From Microbacterium mitrae (lineage in GTDB: Bacteria > Actinomycetota > Actinomycetes > Actinomycetales > Microbacteriaceae): a stretch of 64,000 nucleotides of DNA. The translations under genes and the position numbers were made by a program. Each line of letters begins with the position of its first letter. The stretch's first letter is position 1. The notes beneath the pieces are model-generated. The model saw only the letters and a list, made by a program, of their open reading frames with translations, was not told the DNA's origin and made no database searches. Location of the stretch: the NCBI RefSeq assembly GCF_008017445.1, contig NZ_VRSW01000002.1, positions 62,001 to 126,000 on the forward strand, read 5' to 3'. Shown in pieces: positions 7,974 to 16,437 of the stretch.

Positions 7974-8723
7974 ATGATCGAAGTCACTCATCTTGTCAAA
8001 CGTCACGGCTCCAAGACCGTGGTGGACGACGTCAGTTTCACTGCGATGCCGGGTCGTGTCACTGGATTTCTCGGGCCCAACGGCGCCGGCAAATCGAGCA
8101 CGCTTCGCATCCTGCTTGGCCTGGATCGCCCTACCTCCGGCACGGCACTCGTCGATGGGGTGGCATATCGGTCGCTTGATCGTCCCCTGCAGCGTGTGGG
8201 GGCAATGCTCGACGGCCCTGGCGCGAACAAGGGGCGTACCGCCCGTGCTCACCTCCGCTGGGTCGCGCAATCCAATGCGATTCCCACCTCGCGCGTCGAG
8301 GAAGTGCTGGCCCTGACCGGACTGCAGGGAGCGGCTGGAAAGCGCATTGGCGCCTTCTCGCTCGGCATGGGGCAGCGACTCGGAATCGCCACGGCGCTAC
8401 TTGGCGACCCGGGCATCCTCGTGCTCGATGAGCCCACGAACGGGTTGGACCCTGACGGCATCCGCTGGATGCGAGGTTTCCTCCGCTCGCTTGCTGATGC
8501 CGGCAAGACAGTGCTCTTGTCGAGCCACTTGATGAGCGAGATGGAAGACACCGCAGACGACATTGTGGTGATCGTCCGGGGCCACGTTGTTGCTTCTGGT
8601 GCAGGCAGCGAGGTGCTGGGTGACCATGCCAGCTTGGAAGAAGCGTTTTTTGCGCTCACGGATGCGCGCACCGAGTATGGTGCCCGGGCCGAGCACCCGG
8701 ACCCCGAGGGGCGCGACCGATGA
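7974..8723 (+). CDS. ABC transporter ATP-binding protein
   Basis: 249-residue ATPase with Walker A 'GPNGAGKSS', signature 'FSLGMGQRLGIA', Walker B 'ILVLDEPTNGLD' and the switch His in 'LLSSHLMSE'. It belongs to the export-type family (CcmA/BcrA-like) that works with separate membrane proteins. It overlaps the first permease gene by four bases. The two-component system immediately upstream suggests a regulated efflux or resistance function; the substrate is not evident. Confidence 0.92.
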   Translation: MIEVTHLVKRHGSKTVVDDVSFTAMPGRVTGFLGPNGAGKSSTLRILLGLDRPTSGTALVDGVAYRSLDRPLQRVGAMLDGPGANKGRTARAHLRWVAQSNAIPTSRVEEVLALTGLQGAAGKRIGAFSLGMGQRLGIATALLGDPGILVLDEPTNGLDPDGIRWMRGFLRSLADAGKTVLLSSHLMSEMEDTADDIVVIVRGHVVASGAGSEVLGDHASLEEAFFALTDARTEYGARAEHPDPEGRDR

Positions 8724-9475
8724 TCGCGCTCGTCCGTTCCGAGGCCACCAAACTACTTACCACCAAAGCGGTCTGGATTCTCGCCATTGTCGCGGTTCTC
8801 GCGACCTGGCCCATGTCAATGACAAATTCGGCTACCCCACCCAACCTCCCCGCGGACAGTGAACTGCTGTTCAGCTCCGCACCGATCCCACTCGACTACC
8901 AGGGCTTCGAGATGGCCGGTTTTGGGTACGTGCTCGTTGTCGCAATCGCATCGTTATGGGCGGGAAGCGAATACGGCGGCGACGGTCAAATCCGTACGAC
9001 ACTGCTCGCCACCCCGAAGCGGCTTCGGGTATTTCTCGTCAAGATAGCGCTCTTGGCGTTCGTGGTCGCCGTGACAGGATTCTTGACGATGACTGGGGCG
9101 CTCGTCATTACCCATGCGGTCGGAGAAGCAGGAATTAATCCCTGGGCGCTGACGCCCGTGATTTGGGCGAATATTGGCGGCGTCGTGCTCGCATGGACGT
9201 TCACGGCGTTGATCGCCTTCGCCGTCGGCACCATAGCGCGCACCGCCATCCTGCCGCTCATCTTGATCTCACCGCTCGTGATCGGCGTCGGTGACTTCCT
9301 CGTCGGGCTCTGGCCCGGCGCGAAGGCCCTCCCCACCACTGCAGGAGCCTCGCTATATAGCGATCCCGCGACAGGACTGTTCCTTGAACCTGCCTTGGGT
9401 GGCCTCATCCAAGCAACATGGGCAGCCGTTCTGGTCGCCATTGCGGCGGTTACGTTTACCCGTCGAGACCTGTGA
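8720..9475 (+). CDS. ABC transporter permease (ABC-2 type), first copy
   Basis: 251-residue membrane protein with six predicted helices. Helix 1 ('AVWILAIVAVLATWPM') is followed by a short extracytoplasmic loop, then 'GYVLVVAIASLWAGSEYGGDGQIRTTLLATP', a hallmark of ABC-2 permeases in bacitracin/lantibiotic-type exporters. It is coupled to the ATPase gene by an ATGA overlap. The next gene encodes a homologue with the same motif, so the exporter probably uses a heterodimeric permease. Confidence 0.87.
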   Translation: MIALVRSEATKLLTTKAVWILAIVAVLATWPMSMTNSATPPNLPADSELLFSSAPIPLDYQGFEMAGFGYVLVVAIASLWAGSEYGGDGQIRTTLLATPKRLRVFLVKIALLAFVVAVTGFLTMTGALVITHAVGEAGINPWALTPVIWANIGGVVLAWTFTALIAFAVGTIARTAILPLILISPLVIGVGDFLVGLWPGAKALPTTAGASLYSDPATGLFLEPALGGLIQATWAAVLVAIAAVTFTRRDL

Positions 9476-9486
9476 GAGGCGACATC

Positions 9487-10239
9487 ATGGCCCGCGCCCA
9501 CTTCAGAGACACCCTGCGTGCCGAGTTCACGAAGGCCCTTTCTCTCCGCAGTATTCAGGCGACGATCGCAGCAGCGCTCGTTGTCCCCGGACTGCTCGCG
9601 CTGGCGTCGGGTTTCGCGTTCGATCCAGATCGGCGTGCACAGTTCCCGCTCGAATCGCAGGGCTTCGAGACCGCAGGGTTCGGGCAACCTCTGGTCATAC
9701 TCCTCGCCGCCCTCATCGTCGGTACGGAGTATCTCGACGGACAATTGCGCACCACGCTCATCGCGACCCCGAATCGAGGGCGTGTGCTCAGCGCAAAAGT
9801 TTTCATCATCGCCGTTCTCTCGGCGGGGATTGGCTTGATATCGATCAGCCTGTCCGTGCTCATGAAGCATGCAGCGCTCGGCGAATACGGCATGACATTT
9901 AACGAAGTCAGCGCCGGGATGATCTGGAACCTGGTAGGCGTCGCCGTGAACTACATGCTAATCGCGCTAATTGCCGCGAGTATCACGTTGCTCGCTCGTA
10001 CGTTCATCGTGACCCTGGCGGTGCTGATTCCCATGGTGCTAGGCGTCACCGTTTCACTCGTCAGCCTCATCCCGCTGCTCAAATTTCTGCCCGACCTCGC
10101 AGGGATCCAGCTTCTGATGGAATACCCCGGCCTTGACGTTCTCGACCCACTCCCTGGAGCCGCAGTGATGACAATCTGGACGTTTGCGCTCTGCGGGACA
10201 GCCTGGTTCCGCTTCCGCAGTAGGGACACGCTCTCATGA
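9487..10239 (+). CDS. ABC transporter permease (ABC-2 type), second copy
   Basis: Paralogue of the preceding permease, 250 residues, with the shared 'QGFETAGFGQPLVILLAALIVGTEYLDGQLRTTLIATP' region and six helices. The ATG at 9487 is chosen because it begins the conserved basic N-terminus ('MARAHFRDTLRAEFTKAL'); upstream in-frame ATG codons fall inside the first permease gene. The two copies are about equally long and probably arose by tandem duplication. The gene ends 13 bases before tRNA-Arg, which lies on the other strand. Confidence 0.87.
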   Translation: MARAHFRDTLRAEFTKALSLRSIQATIAAALVVPGLLALASGFAFDPDRRAQFPLESQGFETAGFGQPLVILLAALIVGTEYLDGQLRTTLIATPNRGRVLSAKVFIIAVLSAGIGLISISLSVLMKHAALGEYGMTFNEVSAGMIWNLVGVAVNYMLIALIAASITLLARTFIVTLAVLIPMVLGVTVSLVSLIPLLKFLPDLAGIQLLMEYPGLDVLDPLPGAAVMTIWTFALCGTAWFRFRSRDTLS

Positions 10240-10252
10240 GTTGGATGCAGGG

Positions 10253-10325
10253 TGCCCCCGACTGGACTCGAACCAGCGACGCACGGTTTAGGAAACCGAC
10301 GCTCTATCCACTGAGCTACGGGGGC
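10253..10325 (-). tRNA. tRNA-Arg (anticodon CCT)
   Basis: Reading the minus strand: acceptor GCCCCCG/CGGGGGC, D-arm GCTC...GAGC, anticodon loop TTCCTAA with CCT at the centre, T-arm GCTGG-TTCGAGT-CCAGT. The T-loop and acceptor stem are intact, and the anticodon stem has a T-T mismatch at its base. CCA is not encoded. It decodes the rare AGG codon. Confidence 0.95.
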
Positions 10326-10384
10326 GTACCTCTAGCCTAATCGGCGGTTCGACCCTCGCGTGACAGGGGGGCGCCGGGGCTCCT

Positions 10385-10909
10385 TTACGCGGTGGCGGCT
10401 GCCGCGAGCGCTTCTCGTTCTAGCTGGATCAGAAAGCGTTTGGTCTCGGGGGAGGAGCCGTATTCGCCAACGGAACCATCGGAGCGGATCACGCGGTGCA
10501 CGGGAACCACGAGGGAGAAGGGGGTGGTGCGGCAGGCGGAGCCTACGGCGCGTGCAGCCCGTGGCCTGCCCGCGAGCGCGGCGATTTCGCCGTAGCTCGC
10601 CGTCTCGCCGTAAGGGATCTCGGTGATCGCCTGCAGCGCCTGCGCGGCAAAACCGGTGCCCGCGAGCCGCCAATCAAGCGGGAGGTCAAATGACCGTCGC
10701 CTGCCGTCGAAGTACTCGTCGGCCTGGCGGGCGAGTTCACGTGCCGCACCCGGCTCATGAACGGGGGTTTCAAAGAGCAGCCGTGCGACGCGTTCCACCT
10801 CCCACAGCGGGTCGGTTTCTGTGACGTCGACGCTCACGAGCGCCTCGCCGGCGAAGACAGCAACAAGCAGGCCGATCGGTGTAGGGGCGGCATCCCAGGT
10901 ATATGACAT
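10385..10909 (-). CDS. O6-alkylguanine-DNA alkyltransferase homologue lacking the acceptor cysteine
   Basis: The protein follows the Ogt/MGMT fold: an N-terminal RNase H-like part, then the DNA-binding domain with 'IPYGETASYGEIAALAGRPRAARAVGSA' and the active-site region. The universal PCHRV motif, whose Cys accepts the alkyl group, reads PVHRV (about residue 141); the codon is GTG. The protein therefore should not perform the self-methylating repair reaction. It may act like alkyltransferase-like (ATL) proteins, which bind damaged guanine and recruit excision repair; those usually carry Trp or another residue at this position. The ATG at 10909 follows an AGGATGAAG ribosome site; an ATG at 10933 is possible. 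Confidence 0.82.
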   Translation of the reverse strand: MSYTWDAAPTPIGLLVAVFAGEALVSVDVTETDPLWEVERVARLLFETPVHEPGAARELARQADEYFDGRRRSFDLPLDWRLAGTGFAAQALQAITEIPYGETASYGEIAALAGRPRAARAVGSACRTTPFSLVVPVHRVIRSDGSVGEYGSSPETKRFLIQLEREALAAAATA

Positions 10910-11100
10910 GGCTTCATCCTGTGCGCCTCGCATGGTTCCAGAATGACACGTTCACGCACTGGGGAGAACAGGCGTTGTTCTTGTCTCGGTGGAGGAGCCA
11001 ATTTGCCGCGATTTCTCGGTCAAACTGCGCGAGGGATACCGAGAATCACGCGCGAGGCGACCTACTGTGGTAAATGTCGGCAACAGGAGGGCGTCTCTTC

Positions 11101-14100
11101 ATGAACGAAGATCGCGAATTCGCGCAGGCGGTGCAGCCTGGAATGGTCGGCGACCTCGCTCCCGGTGTGGTGGCCGCGCACATTGCGCAACCCGCGCGCG
11201 ATCGAATCGTCGCCGAAAGCGCCGACCTTGGCGGGGCGTCGCCGCTTCTTCGCTATCACGATGTTCCGGAAGCCGGCATCGAAATCACGAAGGCGCACCC
11301 CGGTAGCCTGCCGCAGTTCATTACCGGACGATCCACGCTGCTTTCTGGGCTCTTTCGCGATGAGGTGGCGTTGCGCACCGCGCGCATTGCCGCGGAGCGG
11401 ATCACCGCCAAGAACGTTGAGCTGCGTGCCGTTCGCGGCATCGACGCCGTGCATCTGGCCACCGGTCTTGCCTCGTGGCGCATCGGCGGCGTGGAATACA
11501 CGGCCCCGGTGCTGCTGCGCCCGCTTGCCATTCGCCGGCACTACACCGACTTTGAGCTGAAGCTGCATGGCGCCATGATCGTGAACCCGGAGCTGGTTCG
11601 CGCGATGCGTGAGCACTACGGCATCACGATCGACGGCACCCGCCTGGCGGTGCTGGCGCACGAGGGCGGCGTCTTCAAGCCGCAGCGCGTGATTGACGAA
11701 TTGCGACGCATCACCACCCGCATCGACACGTTCGCGGTGCACCCGCGCCTGATCGTTTCGACCTTCGCCGACGTCGCAGCACACATGAGTGCCGATGGCG
11801 GGCTGGACCACCCCATTCTTAACGCGCTCGCCGGCCACGCCGATGACCGCGACTACCTCAAAAAACAGCGGCCGATCGCGGCATGGGCCGGTCCTGATGA
11901 CCGCTCTCCCGCCGCCGACACACTGTTGCTGGACGCCGATGCCGAGCAGGAGCGCGTGCTGTCGCGCATCATCGCCGGCCAATCGCTCGCGGTTGCGACT
12001 CTGCCCGGCACCGGCGGCACGCAGACCATCATCAACGCCGTCGGTGCGCTCGTGCAGGCAGGCAAGCGCGTTCTTGTCGTTAGCGCACGCCGCTCAACCC
12101 TTGACGGGTTCCGTCACCGCCTGGTGGGCATCGGTCTCGATGGATTGGCCGTGAGCCCCACCAGCCTGCAAAAAGATCTCATCCGCGCCATTAGTCGCAA
12201 CGAGAAGGCAACGCAGCCAGCAGCCGCGGAGGTCGACGAGGCTCTGGTGAGTCTGCGCGCCGTACTGCGTGACTATCGCGCCGCCCTCACGCAAAAGCAC
12301 CCCGCGTTTGGCGTGAGCGCGCTCGACGCGACGCGCGAGCTTGCGAAGATCGCGCAGCACCCGGAACCACCCAACACGCAGGCGCGACTGGATGCTCGCG
12401 CGCTCGCCGCGTTGTCATCGAGCCGCACCGCCGCCGCCGAGAAACTGACGCTGGCCGCCAAGCTTGGTGAGTTTGAGTTCGGCCCCGACGATTCACCCTG
12501 GTACGGCGCGGCGTTCGAGTCGACGGCAGCAGCACAGGCCGCTCACGAGCTGGCAGGCAAGCTTCACAAGACCGACGTGCCCAGCCTGCTTGAGCGTGGC
12601 TATGCCCTCATTTCACAGACGCGCATGCGTCCGTTCCTCACCGTGGACGAGCTGGGGGAGTACCTCAAGCTGCTCCAGGGCATCCTCGAATCGCTCGACA
12701 AGTTCAGCCCCACCGTGTTTGAGCGACCACTGACCGATCTGATCGCCGCCCACGCGACGCGGCGCGATGCCGTGCAGATGTCGAGTGCGCAGCGCCGACG
12801 TCTGAAGACCGTCGCGCGCGAATATGTGCGCCCCGGCGTGCACGTGCAAGACATGTATGACTCGCTGGTGCGCATTCAAAAGCAGCGCACCGCCTGGCAG
12901 CGCTACGTCGACCAGGGTGTGGTTCCGGAGATTCCCGCGGGCCTGCAAGATGTCGCGGTCGCCTGGCAGCGCGTTCACGCCGACCTCGCCTCGCTCGATA
13001 AGCCCCTGGGCCGCGCGGGCGCCGCGAAACTCTCAGCGCTTCCCGTCGCACAGCTCGTGCGCACGCTGGCTGGCCTCGCCGCCGAATCCACGTTCTTCGA
13101 CAACCTCATTGAGCGCAGCAAGCTTCGCGTGGAGTTGGCGCGGATGGGGTTGGAACCATTGCTGTCGGATCTCTCCGAACGTCACGTTCCGGAGCATCGC
13201 GTTGCGGTGGAGCTGGAGAGCGCCTGGTGGCTGTCGGCGATCGAACACTTGCTGCAGACTGACGAAGCACTCCTCGGCGCGCAGACCGCCGTCGTTGATC
13301 GACTGGAGCGCGACTTCCGCCTCGTTGACGAGGCACATAACGCCAACTCCGGGCCGCTTCTTGCCTGGCGTCTGGCGACCGATTGGCGCATTGCGCTGAT
13401 CGATCAGCCGGCTGAGGCACAGGCGCTTCGCGGTGCGATCACGCGCGGCGCGCCCACCCCGGCCACGCTGCGAGCCGCAGCGCCCGCGCTGACGCGAGTC
13501 TTGGTTCCGGTGTGGGTCGCTTCGCCGTACGAAGTTCCGTTGATTCCCGACACCGATTTTGACGTGGTGTTGATCGCCGATGCTGGCGCCATCAACACCA
13601 CCGAGGCTGCGCCCGCGATTCGTCGCGCCCGCCAGGTCGTGCTGTTTGGCGACCCGGTCACGCAGGCGCCGACGCCGTTCTCCATCGCAACTGCAACGTC
13701 GGGGGAGTGGGAAACGGAGAATCCGTTCGACACGACTAGTGTTTTCGAGCGGGTGGCTGACCTGGTTCCGGTCGAAACGCTCACCCGCAGCTACCGCGCG
13801 GGTGGCGAAGACCTCGCCGAGCTCGTGAACGACGCGTTCTACGGCGGCGAGATTGTCTCGATGCCGTGGGCGGGCTCGTACCTGGGTCGCGGCAGTCTTA
13901 CCGTCGATTACGTCGAGGGCGGCATCGGCACGCCCGACCCGATCTCGGGCGCCGTGGAGAGCCCCGAGGCCGAAGTGCAGCGCGTGGTGACGGTGGTTGT
14001 CGAGCATGCCGTCAACCGCCCCAAGGAATCGCTCATGGTGGTGACCGCGAGCAGGCGCCACGCCGAGCGCGTGCGCACGGCCGTCGCGCACGCCTTTGCC

Positions 14101-14772
14101 GGCCGCGCCGACGTTGCCGACTTTGTCTCACGCGACAACGGTGAGCCGTTTGCGGTGTTGACGCTCGAAGAATCGGTCGCCGAAAGCCGCGACCGCGTGA
14201 TTTTCTCCCTCGGCTTTGGCCTGACCCGTCACGGCCGCGTGCTCAGCGACTTTGGTGACCTATCGACCCCCGACGGCGAGCGCCTGCTGACCGTCGGCAT
14301 GACGCGCGCCCGCCGTTCGATGACGATCGTGTCGTCGATTCGGCCCTCGGCGTTCACCGACGATCGCCTCGAGCACGGCGCCGCGACGCTCATGTCGATT
14401 CTTGCGGGCGTCGCAGAGCGCTCGCGCGAACAGCACCTTGAAGATCTCGCCGACCCGCTTGTGCTCCAGCTGGCACGCGAGTTGCGGGCACTCGGTGTCA
14501 CATTGAACGTGAACTACCGCGGGGTGCTGCCGCTCGTCGCGCAACACAACGGTCGCGCCGTCGTCGTCGAAAGTGACCCCGAAATCTACGGCGACTCGCT
14601 GCGTGAGTCGCTGCGCCTTCGCCCTCAGGCGTTGCGCAAGCTCGGGTGGCACTATGTTCGCGTGCACTCTTTTGACCTCTATAGCGATCCGGCACGTGTC
14701 GCCGCGCGCATTGCCTCGCTGCTCGGCGTCATGCCGTTCGCCGAGACTGAGGCGGCCGAGACCGCATCATGA
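11101..14772 (+). CDS. Large SF1-helicase-like protein with C-terminal Vsr-like nuclease domain; degenerate ATPase motifs
   Basis: About 1,223 residues. An N-terminal region of some 280 residues of unknown fold leads into a UvrD/SMUBP2-type helicase core (about 290-1090). The C-terminal ~100 residues ('VVVESDPEIYGDSLRESLRLRPQAL', 'GWHYVRVHSFDLY') match the MTES_1575/Vsr-like nuclease often fused to such helicases. Motif I reads GTGGTQT, without the Walker Lys, and motif II reads 'LIADAGA' instead of DEA(S/Q), while motif III (GDPVTQ) and motif VI (GMTRARRSM) remain. ATP hydrolysis is therefore doubtful. The ATG at 11101 is chosen for its AGGAGG at 11086-11091; an ATG at 11074 is in frame. The stop overlaps the next small gene. 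Confidence 0.82.
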   Translation: MNEDREFAQAVQPGMVGDLAPGVVAAHIAQPARDRIVAESADLGGASPLLRYHDVPEAGIEITKAHPGSLPQFITGRSTLLSGLFRDEVALRTARIAAERITAKNVELRAVRGIDAVHLATGLASWRIGGVEYTAPVLLRPLAIRRHYTDFELKLHGAMIVNPELVRAMREHYGITIDGTRLAVLAHEGGVFKPQRVIDELRRITTRIDTFAVHPRLIVSTFADVAAHMSADGGLDHPILNALAGHADDRDYLKKQRPIAAWAGPDDRSPAADTLLLDADAEQERVLSRIIAGQSLAVATLPGTGGTQTIINAVGALVQAGKRVLVVSARRSTLDGFRHRLVGIGLDGLAVSPTSLQKDLIRAISRNEKATQPAAAEVDEALVSLRAVLRDYRAALTQKHPAFGVSALDATRELAKIAQHPEPPNTQARLDARALAALSSSRTAAAEKLTLAAKLGEFEFGPDDSPWYGAAFESTAAAQAAHELAGKLHKTDVPSLLERGYALISQTRMRPFLTVDELGEYLKLLQGILESLDKFSPTVFERPLTDLIAAHATRRDAVQMSSAQRRRLKTVAREYVRPGVHVQDMYDSLVRIQKQRTAWQRYVDQGVVPEIPAGLQDVAVAWQRVHADLASLDKPLGRAGAAKLSALPVAQLVRTLAGLAAESTFFDNLIERSKLRVELARMGLEPLLSDLSERHVPEHRVAVELESAWWLSAIEHLLQTDEALLGAQTAVVDRLERDFRLVDEAHNANSGPLLAWRLATDWRIALIDQPAEAQALRGAITRGAPTPATLRAAAPALTRVLVPVWVASPYEVPLIPDTDFDVVLIADAGAINTTEAAPAIRRARQVVLFGDPVTQAPTPFSIATATSGEWETENPFDTTSVFERVADLVPVETLTRSYRAGGEDLAELVNDAFYGGEIVSMPWAGSYLGRGSLTVDYVEGGIGTPDPISGAVESPEAEVQRVVTVVVEHAVNRPKESLMVVTASRRHAERVRTAVAHAFAGRADVADFVSRDNGEPFAVLTLEESVAESRDRVIFSLGFGLTRHGRVLSDFGDLSTPDGERLLTVGMTRARRSMTIVSSIRPSAFTDDRLEHGAATLMSILAGVAERSREQHLEDLADPLVLQLARELRALGVTLNVNYRGVLPLVAQHNGRAVVVESDPEIYGDSLRESLRLRPQALRKLGWHYVRVHSFDLYSDPARVAARIASLLGVMPFAETEAAETAS

Positions 14773-14951
14773 GCGATGAGCGACAGCACGTGGTGCGTGT
14801 CGCGGGATCGCGGCGCGCGCGGCTAACGCCTGCTCCCGGAACCACGGGGGAGCCGGAGACGACGACGGATTTCGCGAATGTGGAAGCGGAACCAGCAGGT
14901 TCTGGCCCCAACGACGAGCGGATGCGCCGCGAGGTTCCGCCTCACTACTGA
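14769..14951 (+). CDS. Small hypothetical protein coupled to the helicase-like gene
   Basis: A 60-residue, highly polar and charged protein ('SDERQHVVRVAGSRRARLTP...'), overlapping the helicase-like gene by four bases (ATGA), which implies translational coupling. It has no membrane segment and no motif I recognise, and is probably disordered. The overlap is the main evidence that it is real. Confidence 0.55.
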   Translation: MSDERQHVVRVAGSRRARLTPAPGTTGEPETTTDFANVEAEPAGSGPNDERMRREVPPHY

Positions 14952-15022
14952 CGGCTTGTCGTTTCGTCTCGGGCGCTGCGCGTCCTCGCTCAACGGGCGG
15001 GGTGGATGGGCTGGTGAGAAGC

Positions 15023-15055
15023 AGGAAGGCGCCTCCCGTTGGGCGGCGCCTTCCT
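15023..15055 (-). terminator. Terminator of mscL
   Basis: Perfect 11-base inverted repeat AGGAAGGCGCC / GGCGCCTTCCT around an 11-base loop, starting 18 bases after the mscL stop on the minus strand. Confidence 0.75.
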
Positions 15056-15072
15056 GTGCGAATGGTGGCGAA

Positions 15073-15465
15073 CTACGCCTTCTTCTGCTCGGTGAGCAGG
15101 TCGCGAATCTGAATGAGCAGGTCAGTCTCGGAGAGGGTGGCCTCTTCTTCGGTGACGCCAGCCTTCGCGGCCTGGATTTCCTTGAACTTGTTCATCGGCA
15201 CGACCATGACGAAGTACACGACGGCTGCGATCGAGACGAACTTGATGAGCGCGGCAAGAATCATGCCCCAAGCGATGTGCCAGTTACCGATCGAGAAAAC
15301 CGCCTCGGCGATCGATCCGGTCGGCGTCGTGGCGGCGATGAGCGGCGTGATGAAGCCGTCAACGATCGCGGTGACCACAGCGGTGAAGGCCGCGCCAATG
15401 ACGACGGCAACGGCGAGGTCAATAACGTTGCCTCGCAGGATGAAATCTCTGAAACCCTTAAGCAC
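15073..15465 (-). CDS. mscL: Large-conductance mechanosensitive channel MscL
   Basis: Homopentameric inner-membrane channel that opens under membrane tension to release solutes in osmotic down-shock. 130 residues, the usual length. The N-terminal amphipathic helix and TM1 carry the pore-lining signature 'FILRGNVIDLAVAVVIGAAFTAVV'; TM2 follows the loop ('AALIKFVSIAAVVYFVMVVPMNKF'), and there is a C-terminal helical bundle. It is a single gene with its own terminator, downstream of the fmdB-like gene on the same strand. Confidence 0.96.
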   Translation of the reverse strand: MLKGFRDFILRGNVIDLAVAVVIGAAFTAVVTAIVDGFITPLIAATTPTGSIAEAVFSIGNWHIAWGMILAALIKFVSIAAVVYFVMVVPMNKFKEIQAAKAGVTEEEATLSETDLLIQIRDLLTEQKKA

Positions 15466-15490
15466 GGTGTGCCCCTTTGCCTGAATTCTG

Positions 15491-15775
15491 CTACGACGCG
15501 GTGGTCGCGGAGGAGGTTCCTCCAGAAGTAGATGATGGCGCAGAAGTCCCGGTCGCGCCAGAAGACGCGCTGGAATCGGCGGAACCTTTTGTTGCAGAGG
15601 CGCGCGAATCGGTGCGATAAAAACCGCCGCCGTTGAACGTCACACCAATTGATCCGTACTGCTTGCGTAGTGCGCCGCCGCACTCTGGGCACACCGTGAG
15701 GGAGGCTTCGCTGAAGGATTGAACGGCATCAAAGGCGTGGCCGCACTGCGTGCAGGCATAGGCGTAGGTAGGCAT
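15491..15775 (-). CDS. FmdB-family zinc-ribbon protein
   Basis: The N-terminal 40-residue zinc ribbon has two knuckles: 'YACTQCGHAFD' and 'TVCPECGGALRK'. A conserved 'YGSIGVTFNGGGFYRTDSR' element follows, then a low-complexity Ser/Ala/Gly/Thr tail of about 40 residues. The ATG at 15775 begins the canonical 'MPTYAYACTQC'; the frame stays open upstream but without family similarity. The family is named after a putative formamidase-operon regulator, but its function is unproven. It lies 22 bases after the cyclo-ligase gene and is likely co-transcribed. Confidence 0.88.
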   Translation of the reverse strand: MPTYAYACTQCGHAFDAVQSFSEASLTVCPECGGALRKQYGSIGVTFNGGGFYRTDSRASATKGSADSSASSGATGTSAPSSTSGGTSSATTAS

Positions 15776-15797
15776 GGGTTCTTTCTGAAATGAAGCG

Positions 15798-16388
15798 TTA
15801 GTGCGCGGCAAAGGTGACGATGCGCGTGGGAGTGACGACGCCGCTGACAGGCTGGTCGTGCGGTTCCGCCGGAACCTCGTCAAGGAGTTCGGAGTCGAAG
15901 ATCACCGCATAGACGGGTGGGCACTTCTGCATTGAACCGATGGTCTTATCGAAGTAGCCTCGGCCCCAGCCCAAACGCATGCCAGACTCGTCGACCGCGG
16001 CAGCAGGAATCAGCAGCAGATCAACCTCGTCAACCGCAATCGGTCCGAGCAACTCGCCCACCGGTTCCGGAACCCCCAGCGGGCCATCCGTCTCGTCGCC
16101 GTCGACGGTCGCGACGACCCAGTCGAGGAGCCCGTCGGCGCGGGTGCTCGGCAGCAGCACGCGGAGCCCCCGCTCAATCGCCTGATTCACGAACGTTCGT
16201 GTGCCGGGTTCGAGAGTCGTGGAGAGGTAGCACGAAATCGACGTCGCGCCGGTGGCGTCGACGAGGTTCCACAACTGCTCGGTGAGCGATTCTTCGGCGT
16301 GCTCTTGCTGAATAGGGGAGAGCATGTGGCGGCGCTGCCGCAAGTCTGCACGCAAAGCCTGCTTGACGTGCTCGATATCTTCGGGCAT
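15798..16388 (-). CDS. 5-formyltetrahydrofolate cyclo-ligase
   Basis: ATP-dependent enzyme that converts 5-formyl-THF to 5,10-methenyl-THF, returning stored folate to one-carbon metabolism. 196 residues with the N-terminal Lys/Arg nucleotide-binding region ('RADLRQRRHML') and the C-terminal signature 'GMRLGWGRGYFDKT'. A TAGAAT hexamer at 16395-16400 (minus strand) lies six bases before the ATG, so the transcript is probably leaderless. Divergent from galU; its -10 and that of galU are about 30 bases apart. Confidence 0.93.
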   Translation of the reverse strand: MPEDIEHVKQALRADLRQRRHMLSPIQQEHAEESLTEQLWNLVDATGATSISCYLSTTLEPGTRTFVNQAIERGLRVLLPSTRADGLLDWVVATVDGDETDGPLGVPEPVGELLGPIAVDEVDLLLIPAAAVDESGMRLGWGRGYFDKTIGSMQKCPPVYAVIFDSELLDEVPAEPHDQPVSGVVTPTRIVTFAAH

Positions 16389-16394
16389 GACACG

Positions 16395-16431
16395 ATTCTA
16401 TGCGGGGAATCAGATTCAGGCCGACTAGGCT
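16395..16431. promoter_or_regulatory. Divergent leaderless promoters for the cyclo-ligase gene and galU
   Basis: Two -10 hexamers point outward: TAGAAT on the minus strand (16395-16400) six bases from the cyclo-ligase ATG, and TAGGCT on the plus strand (16426-16431) six bases from the galU ATG. This spacing puts transcription start at or next to the start codon. The -35 regions would overlap the opposite -10s, so the two promoters may interfere with each other. Confidence 0.6.
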
Positions 16432-16437
16432 GGGGCA

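Noticed and set aside
14820-14960. Insertion-sequence end near the 60-residue gene
   Set aside because: No transposase fragment, terminal inverted repeat or target duplication was seen; only GGAACC words occur.
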